A DNA stretch of 64,000 bases. Origin: Thiothrix nivea DSM 5205. Lineage in GTDB: Bacteria; Pseudomonadota; Gammaproteobacteria; Thiotrichales; Thiotrichaceae. Position numbers and translations under genes: made by a program. Below the pieces are notes generated by a model. The model ran no database searches. It was given only the letters and a program-made list of their open reading frames with translations, and was not told the origin of the DNA. Shown here one piece after another: positions 1 to 10,600 of the stretch (position 1 is the first letter of the stretch; every line of letters begins with the position of its first letter). The stretch covers positions 3,314,001 through 3,378,000 of the forward strand of contig NZ_JH651384.1 of NCBI RefSeq assembly GCF_000260135.1, given 5' to 3'.

Positions 1-846
1 ATCAGTTTGCGTGAAATTCCCCAATCGGCCAGTGCCTTGTCGGATGATGTGATCATTGTCGGGCGTGCCCCGGCGGGTCAGCAGGAACCAGTGGTGCTGG
101 TCAGGGAAGCACCTTTGAACATCAAGCCGAATGTCAGCATTGAACTGGGTGACAAGGTGAAATTCACCGGTTTCGGTCTGGATGCACGTCTGACCGGCAG
201 GCTGCGGGTATTGCGCACCCGTCAGGACATCGTGGCCGAAGGGGTACTGAACGTGATCAATGGTGTTTATAAGGCGTATGGGCAGAACCTGAAAATCGAG
301 CGTGGGCGGCTGCTGTTCAACGGGTCGCTGGATAATCCGGGGCTGGATGTGCGGGCGGTGCGCGAGGTGGATGATGGCGATATCAAGGTTGGTATTGCGC
401 TGCGGGGAACTGTGCAGCAGCCGGAATCGGAACTGTTTTCCAGCCCGCAACAGACGCAAAGCGATACGCTCAGCTATTTGCTGACTGGGCGTGCCTTGTC
501 GGGGGTACGTGGCGGCCAGTCATCCCTGCTGATGGATGCGATTACTGGTCTGGGGATTAGTGGAGGGGATAGTCTGGCGCAACAGCTTGGGGGTGGTCTG
601 GGGTTGGATGAGGTTGGGCTGAAAGCGAAAAATGGCAACTTCCAGCAAAGTGAACTGGCACTGGGCAAACGCTTGGGGCCACGTTTGTATGTGCGCTATA
701 TCGTGAGCCTGTTTGATTCCCTGCAACGGGTGGCGATTACTTACCAGATCAACAAGCATTTGCAGGTGGAGGCGCAGGCGGGCATCCAGCAAGGTGTCGA
801 CCTGATTTACAAGGTCGACACCAACAAGGGGCCGCTGGGGCCGTAG
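1..846 (+). CDS. tamB: TamB, C-terminal part (partial)
   Basis: The reading frame is already open at base 1, so only the last ~281 residues are present. They match the conserved TamB/DUF490 C-terminus: a beta-rich segment, a stretch rich in Gly, Leu and Asp, and a final region ending in GVDLIYKVDTNKG close to the stop. TamB is an inner-membrane-anchored protein that spans the periplasm and works with the outer-membrane protein TamA in moving lipids or outer-membrane proteins across the envelope. tamA would be expected upstream, outside the window. The stop lies 2 bp from the stop of the convergent ugd gene, with no room for a terminator between them. Confidence 0.85.
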   Translation: MSLREIPQSASALSDDVIIVGRAPAGQQEPVVLVREAPLNIKPNVSIELGDKVKFTGFGLDARLTGRLRVLRTRQDIVAEGVLNVINGVYKAYGQNLKIERGRLLFNGSLDNPGLDVRAVREVDDGDIKVGIALRGTVQQPESELFSSPQQTQSDTLSYLLTGRALSGVRGGQSSLLMDAITGLGISGGDSLAQQLGGGLGLDEVGLKAKNGNFQQSELALGKRLGPRLYVRYIVSLFDSLQRVAITYQINKHLQVEAQAGIQQGVDLIYKVDTNKGPLGP

Positions 847-848
847 GC

Positions 849-2174
849 TTAGCAGCCGCGCCCGATGGCGTAATAGGTGATACCTTTTTTCGCCATTTGC
901 TCAGGCGAATACAGGTTGCGCCCATCCACGATTACTGGATCTTTCAATTTGGTCTTGATTGCATCGAAATTGGGGCTGCGGAATTGTTGCCATTCGGTGA
1001 CGATGGCCAGGCAGTCTGCTCCATTGAGTGCGTCTTCGGCGGTTTTGCAGAGTGTCAGGTCTGCACGTTCGCCATAGATGCGGGTGCATTCTTCCATCGC
1101 TACCGGGTCAAATGCCTGTACCTTGCAACCCTGTTGCCACAGCATTTCCATCAAGGTGCGGCTGGAGGCTTCGCGCATGTCGTCGGTGTTGGGTTTGAAC
1201 GCCAGACCCCAAAGGGCGATGGTTTTGCCTTCCAGCTTGCTACCGTAATGCTTTTGCAGTTTGGCAAATGGTTTTTCCTTCTGACGGTAGTTGACAGCTT
1301 CCACTGCTGATAGCAGTTCTGCCTTGTAGCCGATTTCGCGTGCGGTACGTTCCAGCGCCTGTACGTCTTTGGGGAAGCAGGAGCCGCCGTAGCCGCAGCC
1401 GGGGTAAATGAAGTGATAGCCGATACGCGGGTCGGAGCCAATGCCGATACGCACTTTTTCGATGTCAGCGCCCAGCAGTTCCGCCATGTTGGCCAGTTCG
1501 TTCATGAAGCTGATCTTGGTGGCAAGCATGGCGTTGGCTGCGTATTTGGTCAACTCGGCGGAGCGGATGTCCATCACCACCAAGCGGTCGCGGCTGCGGT
1601 TGAAGGGGGCGTACAGTTCGCGTACCAGCTCTGTGGTACGTGGGTTGTCGGCACCGATCACGATGCGGTCGGGTTTCATGAAGTCTTCAATGGCCGCGCC
1701 TTCCTTGAGGAATTCGGGGTTGGAAACCACGTCGAATTCGATGCTGACACTGCGAGCTTCCAGTACCGCCTGCATGGCAGCACGCACTTTGTCGGCAGTG
1801 CCGACCGGAACGGTGGATTTGTCCACCACGATGCGGTAGCTGTCCATGTGTTCGGCGATGGAACGGGCGACGGTGAGCACGTAGCGCAGGTCGGCGGAGC
1901 CGTCTTCATCCGGTGGTGTGCCAACCGCGATGAACTGGAACAGGCCGTGGCGCACGCCTTCTTCAGCGGATAGGGTGAAGTTAAGACGACCCGCTGCAAT
2001 GTTTTCCTTCACCATATTGTCGAGGCCGGGCTCATGGATGGGAATTTCCCCATTCAGCAACATATTGATTTTACGTTCATCAACGTCCACGCACAGGACA
2101 TCGTTGCCTACCTGAGCCAGACAGGCTCCCGTGACCAGGCCAACGTAGCCTGAACCGTAAATGGTAACTTTCAT
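849..2174 (-). CDS. ugd: UDP-glucose 6-dehydrogenase
   Basis: This 441-residue protein has the full UDP-glucose/GDP-mannose dehydrogenase architecture. An N-terminal NAD-binding fold begins [16 protein letters not shown], the central part carries the catalytic-cysteine motif GGSCFPKD, and the C-terminal substrate-binding domain contains [14 protein letters not shown]. The enzyme oxidises UDP-glucose to UDP-glucuronate with two NAD+, supplying precursor for exopolysaccharide or lipid A modification. Length is normal for the class. The gene is monocistronic here: it faces tamB at its 3' end and starts about 185 bp from the divergent tRNA cluster. Confidence 0.93.
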   Translation of the reverse strand: MKVTIYGSGYVGLVTGACLAQVGNDVLCVDVDERKINMLLNGEIPIHEPGLDNMVKENIAAGRLNFTLSAEEGVRHGLFQFIAVGTPPDEDGSADLRYVLTVARSIAEHMDSYRIVVDKSTVPVGTADKVRAAMQAVLEARSVSIEFDVVSNPEFLKEGAAIEDFMKPDRIVIGADNPRTTELVRELYAPFNRSRDRLVVMDIRSAELTKYAANAMLATKISFMNELANMAELLGADIEKVRIGIGSDPRIGYHFIYPGCGYGGSCFPKDVQALERTAREIGYKAELLSAVEAVNYRQKEKPFAKLQKHYGSKLEGKTIALWGLAFKPNTDDMREASSRTLMEMLWQQGCKVQAFDPVAMEECTRIYGERADLTLCKTAEDALNGADCLAIVTEWQQFRSPNFDAIKTKLKDPVIVDGRNLYSPEQMAKKGITYYAIGRGC

Positions 2175-2314
2175 GAATGGTTTTCCGGTAAGTGACTGGA
2201 TTTTTGCATAGGGTGCAAATTATGATTGTTGCGTTTCATTTTTGTGTCAAATTAGGCGACAAGCTTACCAGTTTGGCTGCCGAAAATTAATGACAAATTT
2301 CTGGTTTTAGCAGG

Positions 2315-2343
2315 TTGACATTGACGGGGGATTCACTCACAAT
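2315..2343 (+). promoter_or_regulatory. Sigma-70 promoter of the tRNA-tufB cluster
   Basis: A consensus -35 box TTGACA (2315-2320) is followed after exactly 17 bp by CACAAT (2338-2343). Initiation about 7 bp later falls some 10 bp upstream of tRNA-Tyr. Position and a consensus -35 are typical of strong stable-RNA promoters. Confidence 0.65.
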
Positions 2344-2359
2344 GCCTGCCTTTCCAGTC

Positions 2360-2444
<85 letters not shown>

Positions 2445-2509
2445 TATTGGTTTATACGTTCAGCTTGATTCATGTCGTCATGCGGTGCGGTGTGGGTAAA
2501 CGGCTTCAG

Positions 2510-2583
<74 letters not shown>

Positions 2584-2611
2584 ATTCTGGCTGAGTCGTT
2601 TGATAGTTTTT

Positions 2612-2687
2612 GCTCTTGTAGCTCAGATGGTAGAGCGCACCCTTGGTAAGGGTGAGGTCGGCAGTTCGATTCTGCCCAAGAGCACCA
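2612..2687 (+). tRNA. tRNA-Thr (GGT)
   Basis: A 76-nt tRNA with anticodon GGT at 2645-2647. Acceptor strands GCTCTTG and CAAGAGC pair, and CCA is encoded. It ends 33 bp before the tuf start codon, so the tRNAs are probably cut out of a tRNA-tuf precursor. Confidence 0.95.
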
Positions 2688-2720
2688 GTTATTAAAGAAT
2701 TTAACGGGAAGTTATCGGAA

Positions 2721-3911
2721 ATGGCAAAAGGTAAATTTGAGCGCACGAAGCCGCACGTAAACGTAGGTACAATCGGCCACGTCGACCACGGCAAGACGAC
2801 GCTGACAGCAGCGCTGACAGTGTGTCAGTCCCGCAAGTTTGGTGGCGAGGCAAAAGCCTACGACCAGATTGATGCGGCTCCGGAAGAAAAAGCACGTGGC
2901 ATCACCATTTCCACGGCGCACGTAGAATACGAATCCGACACCCGCCACTACGCGCACGTCGACTGCCCAGGGCACGCTGACTATGTTAAGAACATGATCA
3001 CTGGTGCTGCACAGATGGATGGCGCGATCCTGGTTTGTTCCGCAGCTGACGGCCCAATGCCGCAGACGCGTGAGCACATCCTGCTCTCCCGTCAGGTGGG
3101 CGTGCCTTACATCGTTGTCTACATGAACAAATGTGACCTGGTTGATGACGAAGAGCTGCTCGAGCTGGTCGAAATGGAACTGCGTGAACTGCTGTCCAGC
3201 TACGACTTCCCTGGCGACGACACCCCAATCATCAAGGGTTCCGCACGCTCCGCCCTGGAAGGCGACCAATCCGACATCGGCGAGCCATCCATTGCCCGCC
3301 TGATCGAAGCGCTCGACACCTACATCCCTGAACCAGAGCGAGCCATCGATGGTACTTTCCTGATGCCGGTAGAGGACGTATTCTCCATCTCCGGTCGTGG
3401 CACGGTAGTAACAGGCCGTATCGAACGTGGCGTTGTCAAGGTAGGCGAAGAAATCGAAATCGTCGGCATCCGTGCCACCCAGAAAACCACCGTCACTGGT
3501 GTTGAGATGTTCCGCAAGCTGCTCGACCAGGGCATGGCGGGTGACAACGTTGGCCTGCTGCTGCGCGGCACCAAACGTGACGACGTGGAACGTGGCCAGG
3601 TACTCTGCAAGCCGGGTTCCATCAAGCCGCACACCAAGTTTGAAGCGGAAGTCTACGTCCTGTCCAAGGAAGAGGGTGGCCGTCACACCCCGTTCTTCAA
3701 AGGCTACCGCCCACAATTCTACTTCCGTACCACCGACGTGACGGGTGCCTGTGACTTGCCGGAAGGTGTGGAAATGGTCATGCCGGGTGATAACGTCAAG
3801 CTGGTTGTCAGCCTGATCAACCCGATTGCGATGGAAGACGGCCTGCGTTTTGCGATCCGTGAAGGTGGCCGTACTGTCGGTGCCGGTGTTGTTGCCAAGA
3901 TTATTGAGTAA
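2721..3911 (+). CDS. tufB: Elongation factor Tu, copy 1
   Basis: EF-Tu (396 residues) delivers aminoacyl-tRNA to the ribosomal A site as a GTP complex. The G-domain motifs [17 protein letters not shown] and NKCD are all visible, followed by the two beta-barrel domains. The frame is open further upstream through tRNA-Thr, but the protein must start at ATG 2721, where the EF-Tu N-terminus [12 protein letters not shown] begins. The protein appears identical to the second copy at 19073-20263, with a few synonymous differences. The copy is called tufB from its tRNA-linked context. Confidence 0.97.
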   Translation: MAKGKFERTKPHVNVGTIGHVDHGKTTLTAALTVCQSRKFGGEAKAYDQIDAAPEEKARGITISTAHVEYESDTRHYAHVDCPGHADYVKNMITGAAQMDGAILVCSAADGPMPQTREHILLSRQVGVPYIVVYMNKCDLVDDEELLELVEMELRELLSSYDFPGDDTPIIKGSARSALEGDQSDIGEPSIARLIEALDTYIPEPERAIDGTFLMPVEDVFSISGRGTVVTGRIERGVVKVGEEIEIVGIRATQKTTVTGVEMFRKLLDQGMAGDNVGLLLRGTKRDDVERGQVLCKPGSIKPHTKFEAEVYVLSKEEGGRHTPFFKGYRPQFYFRTTDVTGACDLPEGVEMVMPGDNVKLVVSLINPIAMEDGLRFAIREGGRTVGAGVVAKIIE

Positions 3912-3929
3912 GTAATTACTTGAGTTTTA

Positions 3930-3959
3930 AAAGAGCGGGGAGTATCCTCCCTGCTCTTT
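3930..3959 (+). terminator. Hairpin after tufB
   Basis: A 13-bp stem (3930-3942 with 3947-3959, one G-T pair) closes a TATC loop. The T run is only three bases, so it may attenuate rather than fully terminate, with tRNA-Trp starting 12 bp later. Confidence 0.6.
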
Positions 3960-3970
3960 GTTACGTTTAC

Positions 3971-4046
3971 AGGCCAATAGCTCAATTGGCAGAGCGGCGG
4001 TCTCCAAAACCGCAGGTTGGGGGTTCGATTCCCTCTTGGCCTGCCA
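3971..4046 (+). tRNA. tRNA-Trp (CCA)
   Basis: A 76-nt tRNA with anticodon CCA at 4004-4006, acceptor arm AGGCCAA pairing with TTGGCCT, and an encoded terminal CCA. Its position between tuf and secE is conserved in gammaproteobacteria. A short GCCATC/GATGGC hairpin (4043-4060) overlaps its 3' end. Confidence 0.95.
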
Positions 4047-4157
4047 TCTTTTCAGATGGCTTTGGATAATAAATTGTAGATTGAAGTTGCGCAGCCACAG
4101 TCTGGTTGTAGTGTATTGCCCAAAGTCATTCGGCTATCAGGTTTGGTGAAAAATATA

Positions 4158-4550
4158 ATGTCAGCACATACCGAAGAACAGGGTTCGTCGCTTGATACGG
4201 TAAAGCTCATCGTTGCGCTTATTCTGCTGTTAGCAGGTATCGCAGGGTTCTATTATTTTGAAAACTGGCAGGGGCAATCCGTGTCAGTGCTTTGGCGTGT
4301 CCTGGGTTTGCTGGCGATCGTCGCTTTGGCTTTCGTCGTTGCACTGTCCAGTCATTCCGGCAAACGTTTGCTGGGATTTATGAAGGATTCTCGCCTTGAA
4401 GTCCGCAAAATGGTTTGGCCAACCAAGGCGGAAACCATCCAGACCACGCTGATGGTCATGGTGATTGTTGTGATCCTGTCCATTTTCTTGTGGGGTGTTG
4501 ATTCCCTGCTGGGTTGGGGTGTCAAAGGTCTGCTTGGAGGTGGAGCCTGA
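4158..4550 (+). CDS. secE: Preprotein translocase subunit SecE
   Basis: A 130-residue inner-membrane subunit of the SecYEG channel. There are three hydrophobic segments, as in the longer gammaproteobacterial SecE, and the conserved C-terminal stretch with EVRKMVWPT precedes the last membrane helix. ATG 4158 (MSAHTEEQ) is preferred over an ATG at 4116, which would add a non-conserved leader. The stop overlaps the nusG start by one base, so the pair is probably translationally coupled. Confidence 0.9.
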   Translation: MSAHTEEQGSSLDTVKLIVALILLLAGIAGFYYFENWQGQSVSVLWRVLGLLAIVALAFVVALSSHSGKRLLGFMKDSRLEVRKMVWPTKAETIQTTLMVMVIVVILSIFLWGVDSLLGWGVKGLLGGGA

Positions 4551-5083
4551 TGGTGAAGCGCTGGTATGTGGTGCAGGCTTATTCTGGTTTTGAAAATCAG
4601 GTAAAGCGCTCTCTGGAAGAGCGCATTGTGCGTTTTGACTTGCAGGATGCCTTTGGTCAGGTGCTGGTGCCTACCGAGGAGGTCGTGGAAATGCGCGATG
4701 GCCAGAAGCGCCGTAGTGAGCGCAAGTTTTTCCCCGGTTACGTGCTGGTGGAAATGGAAATGAATGACGACACTTGGCACATGGTAAAGGAAACCCCCAA
4801 AGTGCTGGGTTTTATCGGCGGTAAGGCAGACAAGCCAGCGCCCATTACCCCGAAAGAAGTGGATAACATCATGCGTCGCGTGGAAGAGGGGGCTGAGAAG
4901 CCGCGTCCTAAAGTCCTCTTTGATGCGGGTGAGGTGGTGCGCGTAACTGATGGGCCATTCAAGGACTTCAACGGCGTGGTCGAAGAAGTCAATTATGAAA
5001 AAAGCCGCCTGTTGGTTGCAGTACAAATTTTTGGTCGCTCGACGCCAGTCGAGCTTGAGTTCTATCAGGTCGAAAAAAGCTGA
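4550..5083 (+). CDS. nusG: Transcription termination/antitermination factor NusG
   Basis: A 177-residue NusG. The NGN domain begins [14 protein letters not shown] and contains [10 protein letters not shown]. The C-terminal KOW domain contains [17 protein letters not shown]. NusG binds RNA polymerase, suppresses pausing, and links it to Rho or to the ribosome through S10. The start at ATG 4550 overlaps the secE stop. Confidence 0.95.
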   Translation: MVKRWYVVQAYSGFENQVKRSLEERIVRFDLQDAFGQVLVPTEEVVEMRDGQKRRSERKFFPGYVLVEMEMNDDTWHMVKETPKVLGFIGGKADKPAPITPKEVDNIMRRVEEGAEKPRPKVLFDAGEVVRVTDGPFKDFNGVVEEVNYEKSRLLVAVQIFGRSTPVELEFYQVEKS

Positions 5084-5137
5084 TCTGGTAGGTTAGGGGA
5101 GCCGTAAGGCGTTATTACCCATTTATAGGAAAATAGC

Positions 5138-5569
5138 ATGGCAAAGAAAGTAATCGGCTATATCAAGCTGCAAATTCCTGCTGGTAAAGCCAACCCCAGC
5201 CCACCTGTTGGTCCGGCACTGGGTCAGCGTGGCCTGAATATCATGGAATTCTGCAAGGCATTCAATGCCGCCACACAGAACATCGAGCCAGGCCTGCCAA
5301 CTCCGGTAGTCATTACTGCGTACAGCGACAAGAGCTTTACGTTTGTGATGAAAACCACGCCGGCGTCCGTACTGTTGAAAAAGGCTGTTGGCTTAAAGTC
5401 TGGTAGTGCACGTCCTAACAGCAACAAGGTTGGCAAAGTGACTCGCGCACAGCTGGAAGAGATTGCCAAGATGAAAATGCCTGACCTGACAGCGGCGGAT
5501 ATGGATGCAGCGGTACGCACCATCGCGGGCAGCGCCCGTAGCATGGGTCTTGAAGTGGAGGGTGTGTAA
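5138..5569 (+). CDS. rplK: 50S ribosomal protein L11
   Basis: L11 (143 residues) forms the GTPase-associated centre on 23S rRNA and is needed for RelA stimulation. The proline-rich loop [14 protein letters not shown] and the C-terminal rRNA-binding domain are present. It is first of rplKA; in enterobacteria L1 represses this pair by binding the leader, and the 54 bp in front could hold such a site. Confidence 0.96.
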   Translation: MAKKVIGYIKLQIPAGKANPSPPVGPALGQRGLNIMEFCKAFNAATQNIEPGLPTPVVITAYSDKSFTFVMKTTPASVLLKKAVGLKSGSARPNSNKVGKVTRAQLEEIAKMKMPDLTAADMDAAVRTIAGSARSMGLEVEGV

Positions 5570-5570
5570 C

Positions 5571-6266
5571 ATGGCAAAGTTGACCAAACGCCAAAAGGCA
5601 ATCGCTGAAAAAGTTGACCGCAATAAGGCTTACGCCATTGCTGAAGCACTGGATGCACTGAAATCCCTGCCGCGCGCAAAATTTGTTGAGAGCGTGGATG
5701 TTAGTGTTAATTTGGGCGTTGATCCGCGTAAATCTGACCAGGTTGTGCGCGGCGCCACCGTGCTGCCAAACGGTAACGGTAAAACTGTCCGTGTTGCCGT
5801 GTTTGCGCAAGGCCCTAATGCCGACGCCGCGAAAGAAGCGGGTGCCGACATTGTTGGTTTCGATGATCTGGCGGCTGAAGTCAAAGCCGGCAAGATGGAT
5901 TTCGACGTGGTTATCGCCAGCCCTGACGCTATGCGTGTTGTTGGCCAACTGGGTCAGATTCTCGGCCCACGTGGCCTGATGCCAAACCCGAAAGTGGGTA
6001 CTGTAACCCCTGATGTTGCCGGTGCTGTGCGTAATGCCAAGGCTGGCCAGGTGCGTTACCGTACTGACAAGGCCGGTATCATCCATTGCTCCGTTGGCAA
6101 TGTCGACTTTGATACCGACAAGTTGGTTGGCAACATCAATGCATTGGTAGGCGATTTGGTGAAAATGAAGCCTTCCACGTCCAAAGGCGTTTACCTGAAA
6201 AAGATTTCTGTATCCACCACTATGGGTACAGGTTTGGCAGTCGATACTACATCACTGTCTTACTAA
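5571..6266 (+). CDS. rplA: 50S ribosomal protein L1
   Basis: L1 (231 residues) builds the mobile stalk that helps release E-site tRNA and is also a translational repressor of rplKA. The signature [14 protein letters not shown] is clear. ATG 5571 (MAKLTKRQK), one base after the rplK stop codon, is the start; an in-frame ATG upstream lies inside rplK and gives a non-conserved extension. Confidence 0.96.
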   Translation: MAKLTKRQKAIAEKVDRNKAYAIAEALDALKSLPRAKFVESVDVSVNLGVDPRKSDQVVRGATVLPNGNGKTVRVAVFAQGPNADAAKEAGADIVGFDDLAAEVKAGKMDFDVVIASPDAMRVVGQLGQILGPRGLMPNPKVGTVTPDVAGAVRNAKAGQVRYRTDKAGIIHCSVGNVDFDTDKLVGNINALVGDLVKMKPSTSKGVYLKKISVSTTMGTGLAVDTTSLSY

Positions 6267-6349
6267 GGGATTGGGGCAGAAGAAGCTCCATCTCCGGCTT
6301 CCAGGGAAGGGAGCCGCCGCAAGGCAACAAGATATACAAGGATGTATGT

Positions 6350-6432
6350 CGTCAAAGACCGCAGGCGCTTCTTCGGAAGCTTAATGGTTCTGCACCTGTT
6401 GTAGAGAACCTGCGCAGATGGCGTAACCCGAG
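6350..6432 (+). ncRNA. L10 (rplJ) leader
   Basis: The 266 bp between rplA and rplJ contain no gene. Within it, CCGCAGG (6359-6365) can pair with CCTGCG (6409-6414) around an internal hairpin, followed by CAGATGGCG. This resembles the conserved core of the gammaproteobacterial L10 leader, where the L10(L12)4 complex binds its own mRNA to limit rplJL translation. The assignment is from recalled motif shape; a covariance-model search would decide it. Confidence 0.65.
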
Positions 6433-6532
6433 TCAGTAAGATGGTTTGGGACGCTGTTTCCTTCATCAGCCGGTGTGTGTCGGTAGATGATTGATAAATG
6501 GTGGATTATCCGCCAAACCAGGAGTAGATAAC

Positions 6533-7051
6533 GTGGCATTAACACTGCAAGAGAAGAAAGAGATTGTCTCTGAAGTGGCCGCTGTTGCTGCAAGTGCTCA
6601 TTCCATGGTTGCTGCTGAGTACCGTGGTTTGACCGTAGCCCAGCTCACCACACTGCGCCAAAACGCACGTAAGGGTGGGGTGTATCTGCGGGTAGTGAAG
6701 AATAATCTGGCGCGTATCGCTGTCAAGGACACGGCTTTTGAATGTGTGCAAGACAGTCTGGTCGGCCCGTTGGTGTTGGCGTTTTCCCAGGAAGACCCAG
6801 GTTCAGCGGCACGCCTGATTAAAGACTTCAAGAAAGACAAAGCCAACGACAAGATGGAAGTCAAATTTGTTGCTATCGACGGCAACATGCTTCCAGCCGA
6901 AGAGTTGGAGCGTCTGGCGAAACTGCCGACACGCGATCAGGCGCTGGCCACTTTGGCTGCTGCACTGCGCGCGCCGCTCGACAAGTTCGCACGTACACTT
7001 GCTGCATTGCGTGACCAAAAAGCTGAAGCCGCTGGCATCAGTTTGGATTGA
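6533..7051 (+). CDS. rplJ: 50S ribosomal protein L10
   Basis: L10 (172 residues) anchors L7/L12 dimers to the ribosome. GTG 6533 (MALTLQEKKEIVSEV) is chosen because an AGGAG box lies at 6520-6524 and the protein then begins like other L10s; an upstream in-frame ATG at 6491 would add 14 unlikely residues. The preceding leader suggests autogenous control together with rplL. Confidence 0.94.
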   Translation: MALTLQEKKEIVSEVAAVAASAHSMVAAEYRGLTVAQLTTLRQNARKGGVYLRVVKNNLARIAVKDTAFECVQDSLVGPLVLAFSQEDPGSAARLIKDFKKDKANDKMEVKFVAIDGNMLPAEELERLAKLPTRDQALATLAAALRAPLDKFARTLAALRDQKAEAAGISLD

Positions 7052-7079
7052 TTACTGATTTAGGTTTTGGAGAATCAAA

Positions 7080-7457
7080 ATGGCTTGTACTAAAGAAGAT
7101 ATGTTGGAAACGTTTGCCAACATGACTGTCACTGAAATCGTTGACCTGATTTCAGCAATCGAAGAAAAGTTCGGCGTTACTGCTGCTGTTGCGGTGGCTG
7201 CTGGCCCTGCTGCCGGTGCTGAAGCTGCTGCTGCTGTTGAAGAACAGACCGAATTCAACGTTGTCATGACTAGCTTCGGCGCTAACAAGATCAACGTTAT
7301 CAAGGTTGTTCGTGGTTCCACCGGTCTGGGTCTGAAAGAAGCGAAAGACATGGTTGAAGGCGTCCCTTCCGTTGTGAAGGAAGGCGCAAGCAAGGAAGAA
7401 GCAGAGAAGCTGAAGAAAGAACTGGAAGAAGCAGGCGCTACCGTCGAACTCAAGTAA
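7080..7457 (+). CDS. rplL: 50S ribosomal protein L7/L12
   Basis: L7/L12 (125 residues) is the multicopy stalk protein that recruits translational GTPases. An N-terminal dimerisation domain is followed by an Ala/Gly-rich hinge (about residues 35-55) and the C-terminal domain with [13 protein letters not shown]. It starts 28 bp after rplJ. Confidence 0.96.
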   Translation: MACTKEDMLETFANMTVTEIVDLISAIEEKFGVTAAVAVAAGPAAGAEAAAAVEEQTEFNVVMTSFGANKINVIKVVRGSTGLGLKEAKDMVEGVPSVVKEGASKEEAEKLKKELEEAGATVELK

Positions 7458-7506
7458 GATTGAGGGCGGAGCGTGTTGCGCTACTTTTAGTTCTTGTAAA
7501 AACAGA

Positions 7507-7539
7507 GGCTGACAGTACATTTTGTGCTGTCGGCCTTTT
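7507..7539 (+). terminator. rplL-rpoB attenuator hairpin
   Basis: A fully paired 12-bp stem (7507-7518 with 7524-7535, including G-T pairs) has an ATTTT loop and is followed by TTTT. It is about 70 bp upstream of rpoB, where the E. coli operon has a partial terminator that lowers rpoBC expression relative to rplJL. Confidence 0.8.
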
Positions 7540-7610
7540 ATCGCTTGTTATGGTGAGCGAAAATCCGGCGGTGTTGGAAGCCGGGGTTCTGATTCCAGAG
7601 AGGAAAGACG

Positions 7611-10600
7611 ATGGGACTGAGTTATACCGAAAAAAAACGGATCCGCAAAGACTTTGGGAAGCGCGCACAGATTCTGGAAGTGCCAGACCTTCTCACGATT
7701 CAGTTAGATTCCTATCGGCATTTCCTGCAAGAGGGTATGCCTGTCATCAATCGCCGTGAGGTTGGTTTGCACGCAGCATTTTCCTCCGTTTTCCCAATCG
7801 TTAGTTACAACGGTTATACGGTTCTGGAGTATGTTGACTACAAGGTGAGTGAGCCAATATTCGATGTGCAAGAGTGCCAGTTACGCGGCCTGACTTTCCA
7901 GGCGTCGCTGCGTGTCAAATTGCGTCTGGTCATTTATGACAAGGATGCACCTGTAGATGCCAAGGTCGTCAAATCCATCAAGGAACAGGATGTTTATCTG
8001 GGCGAGCTGCCGCTGATGACCGACAAGGGTACCTTCATCATCAATGGCACCGAACGTGTTATCGTTTCCCAGCTGCACCGTTCGCCAGGCGTATTTTTCG
8101 AACATGACAAGGGCAAGTCCAACACGGCTGGCAAATTGCTGCACAGTGCCCGTGTCATCCCTTACCGTGGTTCCTGGCTCGACTTTGAGTTTGACCCGAA
8201 AGATTCCATCTTCGTGCGTATCGACCGCCGCCGCAAGTTGCCTTCGACTATCCTGCTGCGCGCGCTCGGCATGAATAATGAAGAAGTTCTTGACTATTTC
8301 TTCGATAAGACGCTGGTACATCTGAGTGATGACAGTGTTGAAATGGAAATGGAGCCTGCCCGCCTGCGGGGTGAGCTGGCTTCCTTTGACATCATGCTGG
8401 ATGGTGAGGTGCTAGTGGAAACCGGTCGCCGCATTACCGCCAAGCATATCCGCCAACTGGAAAAAGCCGACCTGAACAAGCTGGTAGTGCCAGCAGAGTA
8501 TATGAATGGCAAGATTCTGGCGCGTAACATCATTGATACTTCCACCGGCGAACTGCTGGCGAATGCCAATGATGAAATCAGCGGGGATTTGCTGGAAAAG
8601 CTGCGTGATAACAGTGTGACGCAATTCCATGTGTTGTATACCAACGACTTGGATCGCGGCCCGTTTGTGTCCAACACCTTGAAGATCGACACTACCGCCA
8701 GCCAGCTGGAAGCGCAGATTGAAATTTACCGCATGATGCGCCCGGGTGAGCCACCTACCAAGGAAGCGGCAGAAAACCTGTTTAACAACCTGTTCTTCAC
8801 GGAAGACCGCTATGACCTGTCTGCGGTCGGGCGGATGAAATTCAACCGTCGCTTGGGGCGTGACGAAGCAACGGGTTCTGGGGTGCTGGATCAGGGCGAC
8901 ATTCTGGATGTGCTGAAAAAGCTGATCGACATCCGTGATGGCCGTGATGATGTGGATGACATTGATCACCTTGGCAACCGCCGCGTGCGCAGTGTGGGTG
9001 AAATGGCGGAAAATGCTTTCCGGGTTGGCTTGGTGCGTGTTGAGCGTGCGGTCAAGGAACGCTTGACCATGGCAGAAAGCGAAGGTTTGATGCCACAGGA
9101 GCTGGTCAATTCCAAGCCTGTATCTGCTGCCATCAAGGAATTCTTTGGTTCCAGCCAGTTGTCCCAGTTCATGGACCAGAATAACCCGCTGTCTGAAGTG
9201 ACACACAAACGCCGTATTTCGGCCCTTGGTCCAGGCGGCCTGACCCGTGAGCGTGCCGGTTTTGAGGTGCGCGACGTACACCCAACCCACTATGGCCGGG
9301 TATGCCCGATTGAAACGCCGGAAGGCCCGAACATCGGTCTGATCAACTCACTGGCCGTATATGCGCGCACCAATGACTATGGTTTTCTGGAAACGCCTTA
9401 CCGTAAGGTTATCGATGGCAAGCCGACCATGCAGATTGATTACCTGTCTGCGATCGAGGAATCCAACTACGTCATCGCCCAGGCGAGTGCGGAGCTGGAC
9501 GAAGCAGGTAGCCTATCTGACGAGTTTGTTTCCTGCCGTCATCGCAACGAATTTACCCTGAAACCTGCGGCAGAAGTCCAGTACATGGACGTTTCCCCCA
9601 AGCAGATCGTGTCGGTTGCTGCGTCCCTGATCCCGTTCCTGGAGCACGATGACGCCAACCGCGCACTGATGGGTTCCAACATGCAACGTCAGGCTGTGCC
9701 TTGCTTGCGTGCTGACAAGCCGTTGGCGGGTACGGGGATGGAGCGCGCAGTGGCGCAGGACTCCGGTTCAGCCGTTTCTGCGCGTCGTGGCGGGGTGATT
9801 GATTCCGTCGATGCTGGCCGCGTGGTTGTGCGTGTCAATGACGAGGAAGCCAATGAGCAACAAGGCGGCGTCGACATTTACAACCTGATCAAGTACACCC
9901 GCTCCAACCAGAATACCTGCATCAACCAGCGCCCTATCGTCCGGGTTGGCGATGTGGTGGCGCGTGGCGACGTGCTGGCGGATGGTTCTTCCACCGACCT
10001 GGGTGAGCTGGCGTTGGGTCAGAACATGTTCATCGCCTTTATGCCGTGGAACGGGTACAACTTCGAGGACTCCATCCTGTTGTCTGAGCGGGTGGTGGAC
10101 GAAGACCGTTATACCTCCATTCACATTGAGGAAATGTCCTGTCTTGCCCGTGACACCAAACTGGGGCCGGAAGAGATCACTGCCGATATTCCGAATGTCA
10201 GCGAAAGCCTGCTGGCCAAGCTGGACGAATGCGGCATTATCCATGTGGGTGCGGAAGTCAAGCCAAACGACATTCTGGTCGGCAAGGTCACGCCGAAAGG
10301 TGAAAGCCAGCTGACGCCGGAAGAGAAATTGCTGCGTGCAATCTTCGGTGAAAAGGCCTCTGACGTAAAGGATACTTCCCTGCGTGTGCCGACAGGCATG
10401 ACCGGTACGGTCATCGATGTGCGTGTTTTCACCCGCGATGGTGTGGAACGTGATGCCCGTGCGCTGGCGATTCAGGAAGAGGACTTGAAAAAAGTCCGCA
10501 AAGATTTACGCGATGAATTGCGTATTTATGAAGCGGATATCTTCGACCGTTTCGCCAAGCTGGTCGTGGGCAAGGAGGCTGTTGGTGGCCCTAACCGCCT

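Noticed and set aside
2712-3716. Long open frame antisense to tufB (and the similar one at 18947-20068 antisense to tufA)
   Set aside because: They mirror the strong codon bias of tuf on the opposite strand, occur at both copies for that reason, and have no ribosome site or recognisable domain.
4043-4060. Terminator after tRNA-Trp
   Set aside because: The GCCATC/GATGGC hairpin overlaps the tRNA 3' end, is short, and has only three T residues after it; likely too weak to call.
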